A stretch of 32,797 nt of DNA from Clostridia bacterium (GTDB lineage Bacteria; Bacillota; Clostridia; Oscillospirales; Acutalibacteraceae): contig JAGBHV010000079.1 in NCBI GenBank assembly GCA_017935325.1, forward strand, positions 1-32,797. Direction: 5' to 3'. Positions 15,474 through 21,742 of the stretch are shown here, in pieces. The number at the start of each line of letters is the position of its first letter. The first letter of the stretch is position 1. The position numbers and the translations under genes were made by a program. A model generated the notes under the pieces. The model made no database searches and was not told where the DNA came from. It saw nothing but the letters and a program-made list of their open reading frames with translations.

Positions 15474-16094
15474 TCACACAAATTTACCTGCATTTTGTTT
15501 TATGAATTCTGCCGCTTTCATTTTAGCTTGCGTAATATCAAGTGTCTGCCTGATACTGCCGTCAAGCTCTTTGATTTTTTCTTCAATCACAGACTCTGTT
15601 TCATTGTCCTCATCATATGCATCGTACAGTTTTTTTATCGAATCCAACGTTTCTTTATCGGCAATTATTTCACATGCAGAAAGTGCATAAGGAGTCAGCG
15701 GCTTTGTGTACTGCCTGAAAAATGCCGATGCATCCGTTGCAGCTTCATCGAGAAAATAATGAAGGGCATACATCAGTTTTTCTTCCTCATTGAGTTTTTC
15801 AAATTCATCATTCATATTCTCGTTTTTTTCAAGACGAAGCTGAATATTATCCGCCACACCTTCAAGAAGATATTCGGTTTTGTCAGAAAGAATTTTTTCT
15901 TCCGTCAGGTCAGAATAAGTTTCTCTTATCATCTTCATATGGTCAAGCTTTTTCATCAGCTTTTCTTTTTCTGCTTTTGTTTTAGCCAATGCAGCACCTG
16001 CTTTTTTAAACATGAAAAGCATCGCAATAAAAGCAACAACAAAAATCACAAAAAGATACCAATATTGCCTGAAATAATCAATAAAACCCTGCAT
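15474..16094 (-). CDS. Membrane-anchored coiled-coil protein, unknown
   Basis: A 206-residue protein with one N-terminal transmembrane span (about 12-30), followed by a lysine- and glutamate-rich stretch (33-70) typical of a coiled coil, then a mostly helical acidic domain to the C-terminus. It has no recognised catalytic motif. GGAGG lies upstream of the ATG. It follows the secreted-protein gene by 23 bases and is probably the last gene of the trmN6-rsmI transcript. The arrangement suggests a cytoplasmic helical domain held at the membrane. Function is unknown. Confidence 0.6.
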   Translation of the reverse strand: MQGFIDYFRQYWYLFVIFVVAFIAMLFMFKKAGAALAKTKAEKEKLMKKLDHMKMIRETYSDLTEEKILSDKTEYLLEGVADNIQLRLEKNENMNDEFEKLNEEEKLMYALHYFLDEAATDASAFFRQYTKPLTPYALSACEIIADKETLDSIKKLYDAYDEDNETESVIEEKIKELDGSIRQTLDITQAKMKAAEFIKQNAGKFV

Positions 16095-16117
16095 TTTTTA
16101 TTCCTCCGTTGTCAAGG

Positions 16118-16759
16118 TCAGTTTTCACGCTGACCGTCTACTGTCTTTCTCATAATTTTAAAGGCATCCTCGTCGATACATCTCAAAAAACGAGTAATCT
16201 CTCCATTTTGATATTCTATATTAATTTCATATTCCTCATTATAAACATCTTCATCTTTAACTTTGTTCGGAAAAAAATAATTGTTAAGCTCGTTTTCATA
16301 GTTTTCTATAAACCAACCGAAAGCTTCTTCGTTTTCCGAATTAAATGACAAAACCTCATTGCCGTCAGAATTGAATACAATAATCTTGTATATATTTTCA
16401 GGTGTCGGCTTAAGTAAATCATCCATAGAATCCTCTCTGATATAAAGACCATAAAGATGTACACCAAAACCGCCTTGCTCACAAAATAAATAATTTCTTT
16501 CAGAGTCCTTGCTAAAAGCTTTAAATCCCTGTTTAAAAAGAGATAAGAAAAAGTTTTTACCTTCTCTTATATGCAAATCTGCTTTATACTCGCAACCATA
16601 ATACCTCATATAGCAATACTTTTGTGAATCATTAAGCAAAATATAACTATTATCCCCCGGTACTATTGAAAGATTTGCATAATCAGTTTGCGATAATACT
16701 GTATTAGCAACAATTAATAATAAAAAAACTAAAATTATAATAAATTTAAATTTTTTCAT
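16118..16759 (-). CDS. Predicted secreted or membrane-anchored protein, unknown
   Basis: A 213-residue protein with an N-terminal signal or anchor (KKFKF then about 15 hydrophobic residues, ending near LSQ) and no lipobox cysteine. The mature part is rich in Asn, Tyr and Phe and has three spaced cysteines (in CYMRYYGC, and further on CEQGG), with another near the C-terminus. I recognise no family. Codons look more AT-rich than those of the flanking genes, a possible sign of later acquisition or of weak selection. GAGAGGA sits 8 bases before the ATG. It starts 4 bases after rsmI ends and is therefore probably cotranscribed with it. Confidence 0.6.
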   Translation of the reverse strand: MKKFKFIIILVFLLLIVANTVLSQTDYANLSIVPGDNSYILLNDSQKYCYMRYYGCEYKADLHIREGKNFFLSLFKQGFKAFSKDSERNYLFCEQGGFGVHLYGLYIREDSMDDLLKPTPENIYKIIVFNSDGNEVLSFNSENEEAFGWFIENYENELNNYFFPNKVKDEDVYNEEYEINIEYQNGEITRFLRCIDEDAFKIMRKTVDGQREN

Positions 16760-16763
16760 TTAA

Positions 16764-17600
16764 TCATTCCTCTCGCAAGCCGGTTGAACTTATAATCGCG
16801 TAAATGTCGCCTTTTTTTATGCCCGTCATCTTTGCGGCAAGCTTTGCACTCTCATTCTTCGAAAACCCCTCGCTCATTTTTTTGCGGGCGATTTCCACTG
16901 CTTCTTCAAGTGTTATTTCCTTTTTCTCTTCTTTTTTTCCTTCAATTATCAGCACAATTTCGCCTTTTATGCCGCCGTCACCGTAAAGTTTTACCGCTTC
17001 GGAAAAAGTAGTTCTGATAACTTCTTCGTGAATTTTTGTAAGCTCCCTTACAATTGCAATGTTTCTGTCCCCGAAATTTTCGTACATATCCTTTAACGTT
17101 GCCGCAAGCTTATGGGGTGCTTCATAGAAAATCATTGTCCTTTTTTCATCTTTAAGCGACAGCAGATGCTCACGCCTTGAATTCTTCGTAACACTCAGAA
17201 ATCCTTCAAAAGTAAATCTTCCGCTGGGCATTCCGGAAATTGCAAGTGCAGTTGAAAATGCACAGGGCCCCGGCACAGATTCAACTTCAATATTATTTTC
17301 ATGGCACGCTCTTACAAGGTCTTCACCGGGGTCAGAAATCGCAGGCATTCCTGCATCAGTTACCAACGCACAGACTTCTCCCGACAGAAGTCTTGCTATA
17401 ATTTTTTCACCCTGTTCAGTGCGGTTATGCTCAAAATAACTTACCATCTGCTTCTTTATTGAAAAATGGTTAAGAATTTTAAGAGTAACACGTGTATCCT
17501 CAGCTGCAATAAAGTCGCATTCTTCAAGCGTTCTGACTGCTCTCGGCGAAAAGTCACCGAGGTTGCCTATGGGAGTTCCCACAACATAAAGTTTTCCCAT
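16764..17600 (-). CDS. rsmI: 16S rRNA (cytidine(1402)-2'-O)-methyltransferase
   Basis: SAM-dependent tetrapyrrole-methylase-fold enzyme that 2'-O-methylates C1402 in the decoding centre of 16S rRNA. Seen: LYVVGTPIGNLGDFSPRAV at the N-terminus, AAEDTRVT, the VTDAGMPAISDPG motif (about 80-92), VPGPCAFSTAL and FYEAPHKL, all in family order. Length of 278 is normal. I chose the ATG at 17600 because GAGGTG lies 8 bases upstream; a TTG two codons earlier is too close to that site. It begins 2 bases after the trmN6 stop codon, an arrangement common in Firmicutes. Confidence 0.95.
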   Translation of the reverse strand: MGKLYVVGTPIGNLGDFSPRAVRTLEECDFIAAEDTRVTLKILNHFSIKKQMVSYFEHNRTEQGEKIIARLLSGEVCALVTDAGMPAISDPGEDLVRACHENNIEVESVPGPCAFSTALAISGMPSGRFTFEGFLSVTKNSRREHLLSLKDEKRTMIFYEAPHKLAATLKDMYENFGDRNIAIVRELTKIHEEVIRTTFSEAVKLYGDGGIKGEIVLIIEGKKEEKKEITLEEAVEIARKKMSEGFSKNESAKLAAKMTGIKKGDIYAIISSTGLREE

Positions 17601-17602
17601 TT

Positions 17603-18328
17603 TCAAGTCACCTCATAATCTCCGTAAATACCGTCAAGGTATGTTCCTTCACCGTCGGTCAGAACAATTTCATCCTCAACCTTCAAGCCGCATTTGCCAC
17701 CCTTTTTGCCTTCTACCAGCACAAGGAACGGCTTCATTCCTTTCTGCCTTGTGCAAAAAGCCATGCGTTTGGGTTCGATATTATTCTCCCTCATCGCCTG
17801 AAAAACGTCGCAGAGTCTTTCAGGTCTGTGGCAGATGCAGAACCTGCCGCCATATTTAAGTATGTATGAGGCACATTTTGCACCCTCAAAAATATCAGAC
17901 ATTATTTCATGCCTTGCAATCCTCGTGCTGAGATTCGGACTTGACTGACCTGAATCTTTAGAGAAATATGGCGGATTGAAAGTAACTAAAGAGAATTTGC
18001 CCATGGGCAGATTTTTCGCAAAATCACGCAAATCGCAATTTATAATTTCAAGCTTTTCCTCAAGATGGTTAAGCTTTATCGCCTCTTCAACAAGCTCACA
18101 GGCATTTTTCTGGATTTCAACTGCAGTTATACGCTCACCTACATCTTCACGCAGCAATAAAAGCGGAATAATTCCGCATCCCGTGCCCAGGTCGCAGCAG
18201 ATATCTTTGCGTTTGGCTGAAGAAAAAGACGACAGCAACACCGCATCAGTGCCGAAAGTATGATCCTCTGACACAACTGCAGTAATCCCACCGCCTAAAT
18301 ATTCAGTTTTATAAGCTGAATTTTCCAT
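17603..18328 (-). CDS. trmN6: tRNA1(Val) (adenine(37)-N6)-methyltransferase-like protein
   Basis: SAM-dependent N6-adenine methyltransferase of the YfiC/TrmN6 family. Seen: the SAM-binding motif CCDLGTGCGIIPLLL, the acidic VEIQ motif after it, and the catalytic NPPYF. The segment FGTDAVLLSSF before motif I is also family-typical. I chose the ATG at 18328 because AAGGTGG lies 6 bases upstream; the longer frame overlaps the promoter. It has its own promoter (18357-18385) and leads the trmN6-rsmI unit. Which tRNA it modifies here is inferred from the family only. Confidence 0.88.
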   Translation of the reverse strand: MENSAYKTEYLGGGITAVVSEDHTFGTDAVLLSSFSSAKRKDICCDLGTGCGIIPLLLLREDVGERITAVEIQKNACELVEEAIKLNHLEEKLEIINCDLRDFAKNLPMGKFSLVTFNPPYFSKDSGQSSPNLSTRIARHEIMSDIFEGAKCASYILKYGGRFCICHRPERLCDVFQAMRENNIEPKRMAFCTRQKGMKPFLVLVEGKKGGKCGLKVEDEIVLTDGEGTYLDGIYGDYEVT

Positions 18329-18356
18329 ACTTTCCCACCTTGAATACAGATAATTT

Positions 18357-18385
18357 ATTATATCACAAAAACATTTTATGTTCAA
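18357..18385 (-). promoter_or_regulatory. Sigma-A-type promoter for trmN6-rsmI
   Basis: Minus-strand TTGAAC (18380-18385) and TATAAT (18357-18362) with a 17-base spacer, directly after the terminator of the upstream gene. Confidence 0.7.
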
Positions 18386-18387
18386 GT

Positions 18388-18418
18388 AAAAAAACAGACC
18401 GTATCAGAAGATACGGTC
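18388..18418 (-). terminator. Intrinsic terminator after the DUF1858 gene
   Basis: A perfect 9-bp stem, GACCGTATC with GATACGGTC, and a 4-base loop, followed on the minus strand by TG and seven T (18394-18388). It closes the long run that starts at recJ. Confidence 0.92.
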
Positions 18419-18431
18419 AGAAATATAAAAC

Positions 18432-18635
18432 TTATTTATTTGCCAAAAAATCGTTTATATTTTTTACAAGCTCATCTGCATCTGTTCCGTGCACCATGCA
18501 AGCCTGCTCAATGCTTTCGCCTCTTGCTGAAGGACAGCCGAGGCAGTGCATTCCCATTGCCAGGAAAAACTGTGCTGTGCCGGGTTCTTTATCAAGAATA
18601 TCGCCGATAAGCATTTCTTTGTTTACAAATTCCAT
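18432..18635 (-). CDS. DUF1858 domain-containing protein
   Basis: A 67-residue protein that is essentially one DUF1858 domain. It has the family's IGDILDKEPGTAQFFLAMGMHCLGCP pattern, in which the CLGC pair (residues 31 and 34) could bind metal or act in redox chemistry. Related domains occur with hybrid-cluster proteins and disulfide oxidoreductases, and many anaerobes carry stand-alone copies. It is the last gene before a strong terminator. Its exact role is not known. Confidence 0.85.
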   Translation of the reverse strand: MEFVNKEMLIGDILDKEPGTAQFFLAMGMHCLGCPSARGESIEQACMVHGTDADELVKNINDFLANK

Positions 18636-18676
18636 TTTATATACTTCCTTTCGATTATATTATCTGCAAAAAGTAA

Positions 18677-19120
18677 TCAGACATTCTGACCTTTTCTGGC
18701 ACCTCTTGAAAATCCGCCGTGTTTTGATTCTTTAGAACGTTTAAGGTCTGTCATTTTTTCATCGCTGACCTGCTTGAATTTAGCCATCATGTCCTCAAAA
18801 GATAAGCTTTCTTTAGCTTCGCTCTTGTTGCCCTGCCAAACGTCAGCATTTCTCGGCGGTCTTGGTCTTTTGGGTCTTTCTTCCTGCTTTTCTGTCTGCT
18901 TGATAGAAAGGCTTATTTTACCGTCATCACCGATAGCAATAACCTTTACCTTCACGTCCTGATCTTCCGTGAGAACTTCTCTGATGTCTTTGATGAATTT
19001 GTTTGATACTTCAGAGATATGTACCATTCCTGTTTTTCCGCCGGGCAAAGAAATAAATGCTCCGAAATTTGTAATTCCGCTGACTTTGCCGTCGCAGATT
19101 GTTCCGATTTCTAACTGCAT
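18677..19120 (-). CDS. yabR: S1 RNA-binding domain protein (YabR-like)
   Basis: A 147-residue protein. Residues 1-75 form an S1 RNA-binding OB fold: GTICDGKVSGITNFGAFISLPGGKTGMVHISEVS, then VKVKVIAIGDDGKISLSIK. The C-terminal half is basic and proline-, arginine- and lysine-rich and is probably disordered, ending in SRGARKGQ, a tail suited to RNA or ribosome contact. The position right after divIC matches yabR of Bacillus subtilis. It may act as a ribosome-linked factor; the role is not established from sequence. Confidence 0.85.
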   Translation of the reverse strand: MQLEIGTICDGKVSGITNFGAFISLPGGKTGMVHISEVSNKFIKDIREVLTEDQDVKVKVIAIGDDGKISLSIKQTEKQEERPKRPRPPRNADVWQGNKSEAKESLSFEDMMAKFKQVSDEKMTDLKRSKESKHGGFSRGARKGQNV

Positions 19121-19171
19121 AAGTTAACTGTCTTCCTCCGAAAAAAGATTTTACTTATTATTAAATCCGCC

Positions 19172-19456
19172 TCAGGACGCATCTGCATAAACGCGTTCGC
19201 CGGGCAAAATATAACCTAATTCATTGCGTGCGATATACTCTTTTTCTTCCTCGCTGATGCCGTTTTTAAGCTCCTGCTCAAGCTTTGAGTTTTCCTCATT
19301 CTTTTCGGCAAGCTCCTGAGAAACACGGGCAAACTCTTCTTTCTTTTCATTTGCCTTGTTTGAAAGAGTTATCAGCAACACTGCAGAAAAGCAGATAAAC
19401 GCAATTGTAGCAACAATAAGAATAAAACTTCTTTTTTCAAAGAACTTTCCCGCCAT
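19172..19456 (-). CDS. divIC: Septum formation initiator family protein (DivIC/FtsL-like)
   Basis: A 94-residue bitopic membrane protein: short basic N-terminus, one span (about 12-32), then a coiled coil (33-70) and the family C-terminal box (about 68-90) with EEKEYIARNELGYILPGE. It belongs to the division complex that recruits septal peptidoglycan synthesis. I chose the ATG at 19456; the longer frame begins inside yabQ with no binding site, whereas AAGG lies 6 bases before this ATG. Its 5' end overlaps yabQ by 20 bases, so translation is coupled. Confidence 0.88.
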   Translation of the reverse strand: MAGKFFEKRSFILIVATIAFICFSAVLLITLSNKANEKKEEFARVSQELAEKNEENSKLEQELKNGISEEEKEYIARNELGYILPGERVYADAS

Positions 19457-19928
19457 TGTCTGCCTTACTTCCTTTCTGCTGTGAATTATCTTTTTTATTA
19501 TACAACAACAAATCCTCATCTTGCAATAGTAAATCAGAGGAAATTTTACTTTTTTTTGATTTTTTTTGCGTTTTTTTCTTTCTCCTGAGTTTTATTCCTT
19601 TAAAAAAGCTTTTAAAAAAAGATGAAACGGTAAAACGCACACGTCTGCTGAAGCCCGCAACCGAAAAATAATAAACAAACCAGCCTGCAGCAAAAGCCGC
19701 ATAAATATAAAATTTAAAGTTTCCGTTATCTGCCGCAAGATTGAAAAGGAAGGTGGCAAATGTAATTATAACCATATAAATTACGTCTCTTGTTACGGTG
19801 ACACTTCTTTTTTTCGGCAGAAATTCACCGATGAATTCGGATATATCAAAAACAAATCCCAGCACAAACCCGAAACCGCAGGAATAAAGAAAAATCCTGA
19901 TTTGCTCACCTATGGTATCAAGATACAT
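19437..19928 (-). CDS. yabQ: Spore cortex biosynthesis protein YabQ
   Basis: A sporulation membrane protein needed for cortex formation in Bacillus subtilis. Seen: about four hydrophobic segments in the first 100 residues (FLYSCGFGFVLGFVFD, VIYMVIITFATFLFNL, FYIYAAFAAGWFVYYF), then a very basic stretch (about 112-130, KKKTQKKSKKSK) and a polar tail. I chose the ATG at 19928 because AGGTG lies 7 bases upstream; the TTG two codons earlier is too close. It follows yabP by 6 bases. The cytoplasmic lysine-rich tail is typical of this clostridial family. Confidence 0.85.
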   Translation of the reverse strand: MYLDTIGEQIRIFLYSCGFGFVLGFVFDISEFIGEFLPKKRSVTVTRDVIYMVIITFATFLFNLAADNGNFKFYIYAAFAAGWFVYYFSVAGFSRRVRFTVSSFFKSFFKGIKLRRKKKTQKKSKKSKISSDLLLQDEDLLLYNKKDNSQQKGSKADNGGKVL

Positions 19929-19934
19929 CTTCAA

Positions 19935-20210
19935 TCACCTGAAAACTCTTGAAAAGAAGCCTGTCTGTTTTGCTGCATTATCTGCATATGTAAGGGATGA
20001 TATACTGCCGTCAAGGGACACTTCCCCGGCTTCAATATTTAAATTTTTTATGTGAAGGTCTTCCCCTCTTACAGTAAGTTCACCTAAATCGGTAAAAACA
20101 ATTATTGTGCTTTCATCAAAGCTGTCAACGTCGCTGACCCCTGTTATAGATAAGGTTCTTCTGTCTTCCATAACAAGATTATGCGGCATTTTTATTCTTT
20201 TTTCATCCAT
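19935..20210 (-). CDS. yabP: Sporulation protein YabP
   Basis: A 91-residue YabP/YqfC-family protein, required for spore cortex formation with YabQ. Seen: HNLVMEDRRTLSITGVSDVDSFDESTI and LTVRGEDLHIKNLNIEAGEVSLDGSISSLTY, the beta-rich family core. I chose the ATG at 20210, with AGGAGG 9 bases upstream; the longer frame starts at a TTG 3 bases from that site. The ribosome binding site lies in the 3' arm of a long hairpin (20221-20262), which separates yabP from the upstream housekeeping genes and may control its expression. Confidence 0.9.
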   Translation of the reverse strand: MDEKRIKMPHNLVMEDRRTLSITGVSDVDSFDESTIIVFTDLGELTVRGEDLHIKNLNIEAGEVSLDGSISSLTYADNAAKQTGFFSRVFR

Positions 20211-20220
20211 AAACAAAAAC

Positions 20221-20262
20221 CTCCTCAGAATATACTACATGTATAAATATATTCTCAAGGAG
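20221..20262 (-). promoter_or_regulatory. Hairpin between rqcP and yabP overlapping the yabP ribosome binding site
   Basis: On the minus strand CTCCT then AGAATATA pair with TATATTCT then AGGAG, a 5+8-bp stem with a small internal bulge and a 13-base loop. GTTTTTGTTT follows. It can act as an intrinsic terminator and, because AGGAG is the yabP ribosome binding site, as a block on yabP translation. The AT-rich loop region also loosely resembles a sporulation sigma-factor promoter, which I cannot confirm. Confidence 0.6.
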
Positions 20263-20271
20263 ATTTTTTAT

Positions 20272-20517
20272 TCAGTTATTAATAATTTTGTACATCAGCG
20301 ATGCATCATTTTTAGTTGCGTGTTCCGTAACAGCGAGAACCTCTGCCTTTGTAAGATTCGCACCCATCTGAATTTCAATAATATCGCCGACTTTCACGTC
20401 ATATGATGCTCTTGCAATTTTTCCGTTTACGGTAACGTGCTTTGCATCGCAAACCTCATTTGCCACCGTACGTCTTTTAATAAGGCGTGACACCTTAAGA
20501 TATTTGTCGAGTCTCAT
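20272..20517 (-). CDS. rqcP: RNA-binding S4 domain protein RqcP (YabO)
   Basis: An 81-residue S4-domain protein. The RqcP/YabO family works in bacterial ribosome-associated quality control, helping RqcH add alanine tails to stalled nascent chains on the 50S subunit. Seen: MRLDKYLKVSRLIKRRTVANEVCDAKHVTVNGKIARASYDVKVGD, the complete S4 fold, with a short C-terminal tail. Position between mazG/hup and yabP matches yabO in Bacillus subtilis. A hairpin (20541-20564) separates it from hup. The rqcH gene is not in this window. Confidence 0.9.
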   Translation of the reverse strand: MRLDKYLKVSRLIKRRTVANEVCDAKHVTVNGKIARASYDVKVGDIIEIQMGANLTKAEVLAVTEHATKNDASLMYKIINN

Positions 20518-20540
20518 TTTTTACTCCTTTTAAAAGCTAA

Positions 20541-20564
20541 GGGGGACAACAAACGTTGCCCCCC
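20541..20564 (-). terminator. Strong GC hairpin between hup and rqcP
   Basis: On the minus strand GGGGGGCAAC (20564-20555) pairs with GTTGTCCCCC (20550-20541) around a 4-base loop, with one G-T pair. It is followed by TTAGCTTTT, an imperfect T run, so partial termination after hup is likely. Confidence 0.65.
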
Positions 20565-20582
20565 TCAAAAGTTAAATTAAAC

Positions 20583-20852
20583 TTATTTAACTGCTGCTTT
20601 AAGAGCTGCACCAGCTTTGAATGCGGGAACTTTTGATGCTTCGAACATCATTGTTTCGCCTGTTCTGGGGTTACGACCCTGTTTTGCTGCACGTTCACGA
20701 ACTTCAAATGTACCGAAACCGATAAGCTGAACTTTGTCGCCTGCTTTGAGAGCTTCTTCGATTGAACCGAAAACTGCTGCTACTGCTTTTTCTGCATCTT
20801 TCTTTGAAAATCCTTTTTCTGCAACTGCTGCTACTAATTCTGTCTTATTCAT
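20583..20852 (-). CDS. hup: HU family DNA-binding protein
   Basis: Histone-like protein that bends and compacts DNA as a dimer. Length of 89 residues is normal. Seen: [24 protein letters not shown] at the N-terminus, the [26 protein letters not shown] arm segment with the Arg-Asn-Pro tip that intercalates into DNA, and [15 protein letters not shown] at the end. GGAGG sits upstream of the ATG. It lies between mazG and rqcP, a position in the yabN-yabO block where Bacillus subtilis has no hup. A strong hairpin just downstream would raise its transcript level or stability over the following genes. Confidence 0.97.
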   Translation of the reverse strand: MNKTELVAAVAEKGFSKKDAEKAVAAVFGSIEEALKAGDKVQLIGFGTFEVRERAAKQGRNPRTGETMMFEASKVPAFKAGAALKAAVK

Positions 20853-20897
20853 TTGCTTTTTCCTCCAATTATTTTTTTTATTTATTTTGAAACATCT

Positions 20898-21710
20898 TTA
20901 CATACTGATGTTACAATCCTCTTTGACTTCATCCCAGAGCTTATCAAGCTCCTCGAGAGAACTCTCTTTCATGTTTATGCCACGTTCTTTTGCAAGGTTT
21001 TCAACCTTTGTATAACGGGAAATAAACTTATCGCACGATGACGTAAGTGCTTCCTCTGCATCACATTTCAGAAATCTTGACAGATTTACTGTGCTGAAAA
21101 GCACATCTCCCAATTCTTCTTCAATGTCCTTTTTCACGCCTGATTTATATGCATTTTTAAGCTCTGCAATTTCTTCATCAAGCTTTGAAAAAACATCGTC
21201 AATGTTATCCCAATCGAAACCTGCTTTTTTAGCCTTTTCCTGAGTTTTTGTGCTTCTCATAAGAGCAGGCAGCTCACGGGGAATTGACTGCATTGCCTGG
21301 GATTGGGTTTTCTGACCCTTTGTGTTTCTTTTGATTGTGTCCCAGTTGCTCAGCACATCATCCACGCCGTCAACTTTTATTTCGCCGAAAACGTGAGGAT
21401 GGCGTTCAATAAGCTTTTTGCAGATTCCGTCAGTTACTTCATCAACAGAAAAAACATTGCTCTCGCTTTCCATTTCTGCATGGAAAACAACCTGCAAAAG
21501 CACATCTCCCAATTCTTCACAAAGGAGTTCGGGGTCTTTCTTATTTATGGCTTCGATAACTTCATAAGTTTCCTCAATAAAGTTTTTCTTGATGCTTTCG
21601 TGAGTCTGCTGTGCATCCCACGGGCAACCGCCTTCGCCTCTCAAAGCCTTCATAATTCTGACAAGGTCATAAAAATCATACTTATCTTTAAACTCAAAAG
21701 AATCTGTCAT
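20898..21710 (-). CDS. mazG: Nucleoside triphosphate pyrophosphohydrolase MazG
   Basis: House-cleaning enzyme that hydrolyses NTPs to NMP and pyrophosphate. Two MazG repeats are visible: the N-terminal one with GGCPWDAQQTHESIKKNFIEETYEVIEAI and EELGDVLLQVVFHA (about 25-78), the C-terminal one with LKNAYKSG... EEELGDVLFSTVNLSRFL (about 185-220). The EExxE and ExxD metal-binding patterns are present. Length of 270 residues is normal. GGAGG lies 7 bases before the ATG. The B. subtilis counterpart YabN has an extra N-terminal methylase-like domain that is absent here. It follows the flippase gene by 32 bases. Confidence 0.93.
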   Translation of the reverse strand: MTDSFEFKDKYDFYDLVRIMKALRGEGGCPWDAQQTHESIKKNFIEETYEVIEAINKKDPELLCEELGDVLLQVVFHAEMESESNVFSVDEVTDGICKKLIERHPHVFGEIKVDGVDDVLSNWDTIKRNTKGQKTQSQAMQSIPRELPALMRSTKTQEKAKKAGFDWDNIDDVFSKLDEEIAELKNAYKSGVKKDIEEELGDVLFSTVNLSRFLKCDAEEALTSSCDKFISRYTKVENLAKERGINMKESSLEELDKLWDEVKEDCNISM

Positions 21711-21742
21711 TTTTACGTCCTCCCATTAATGCAAAGACTATT

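Noticed and set aside
20221..20262. A sigma-E-type promoter for yabP inside the hairpin
   Set aside because: The AT-rich loop has partial matches to the -35 and -10 consensus, but the same bases are explained by the inverted repeat, so I do not list it as a separate feature.
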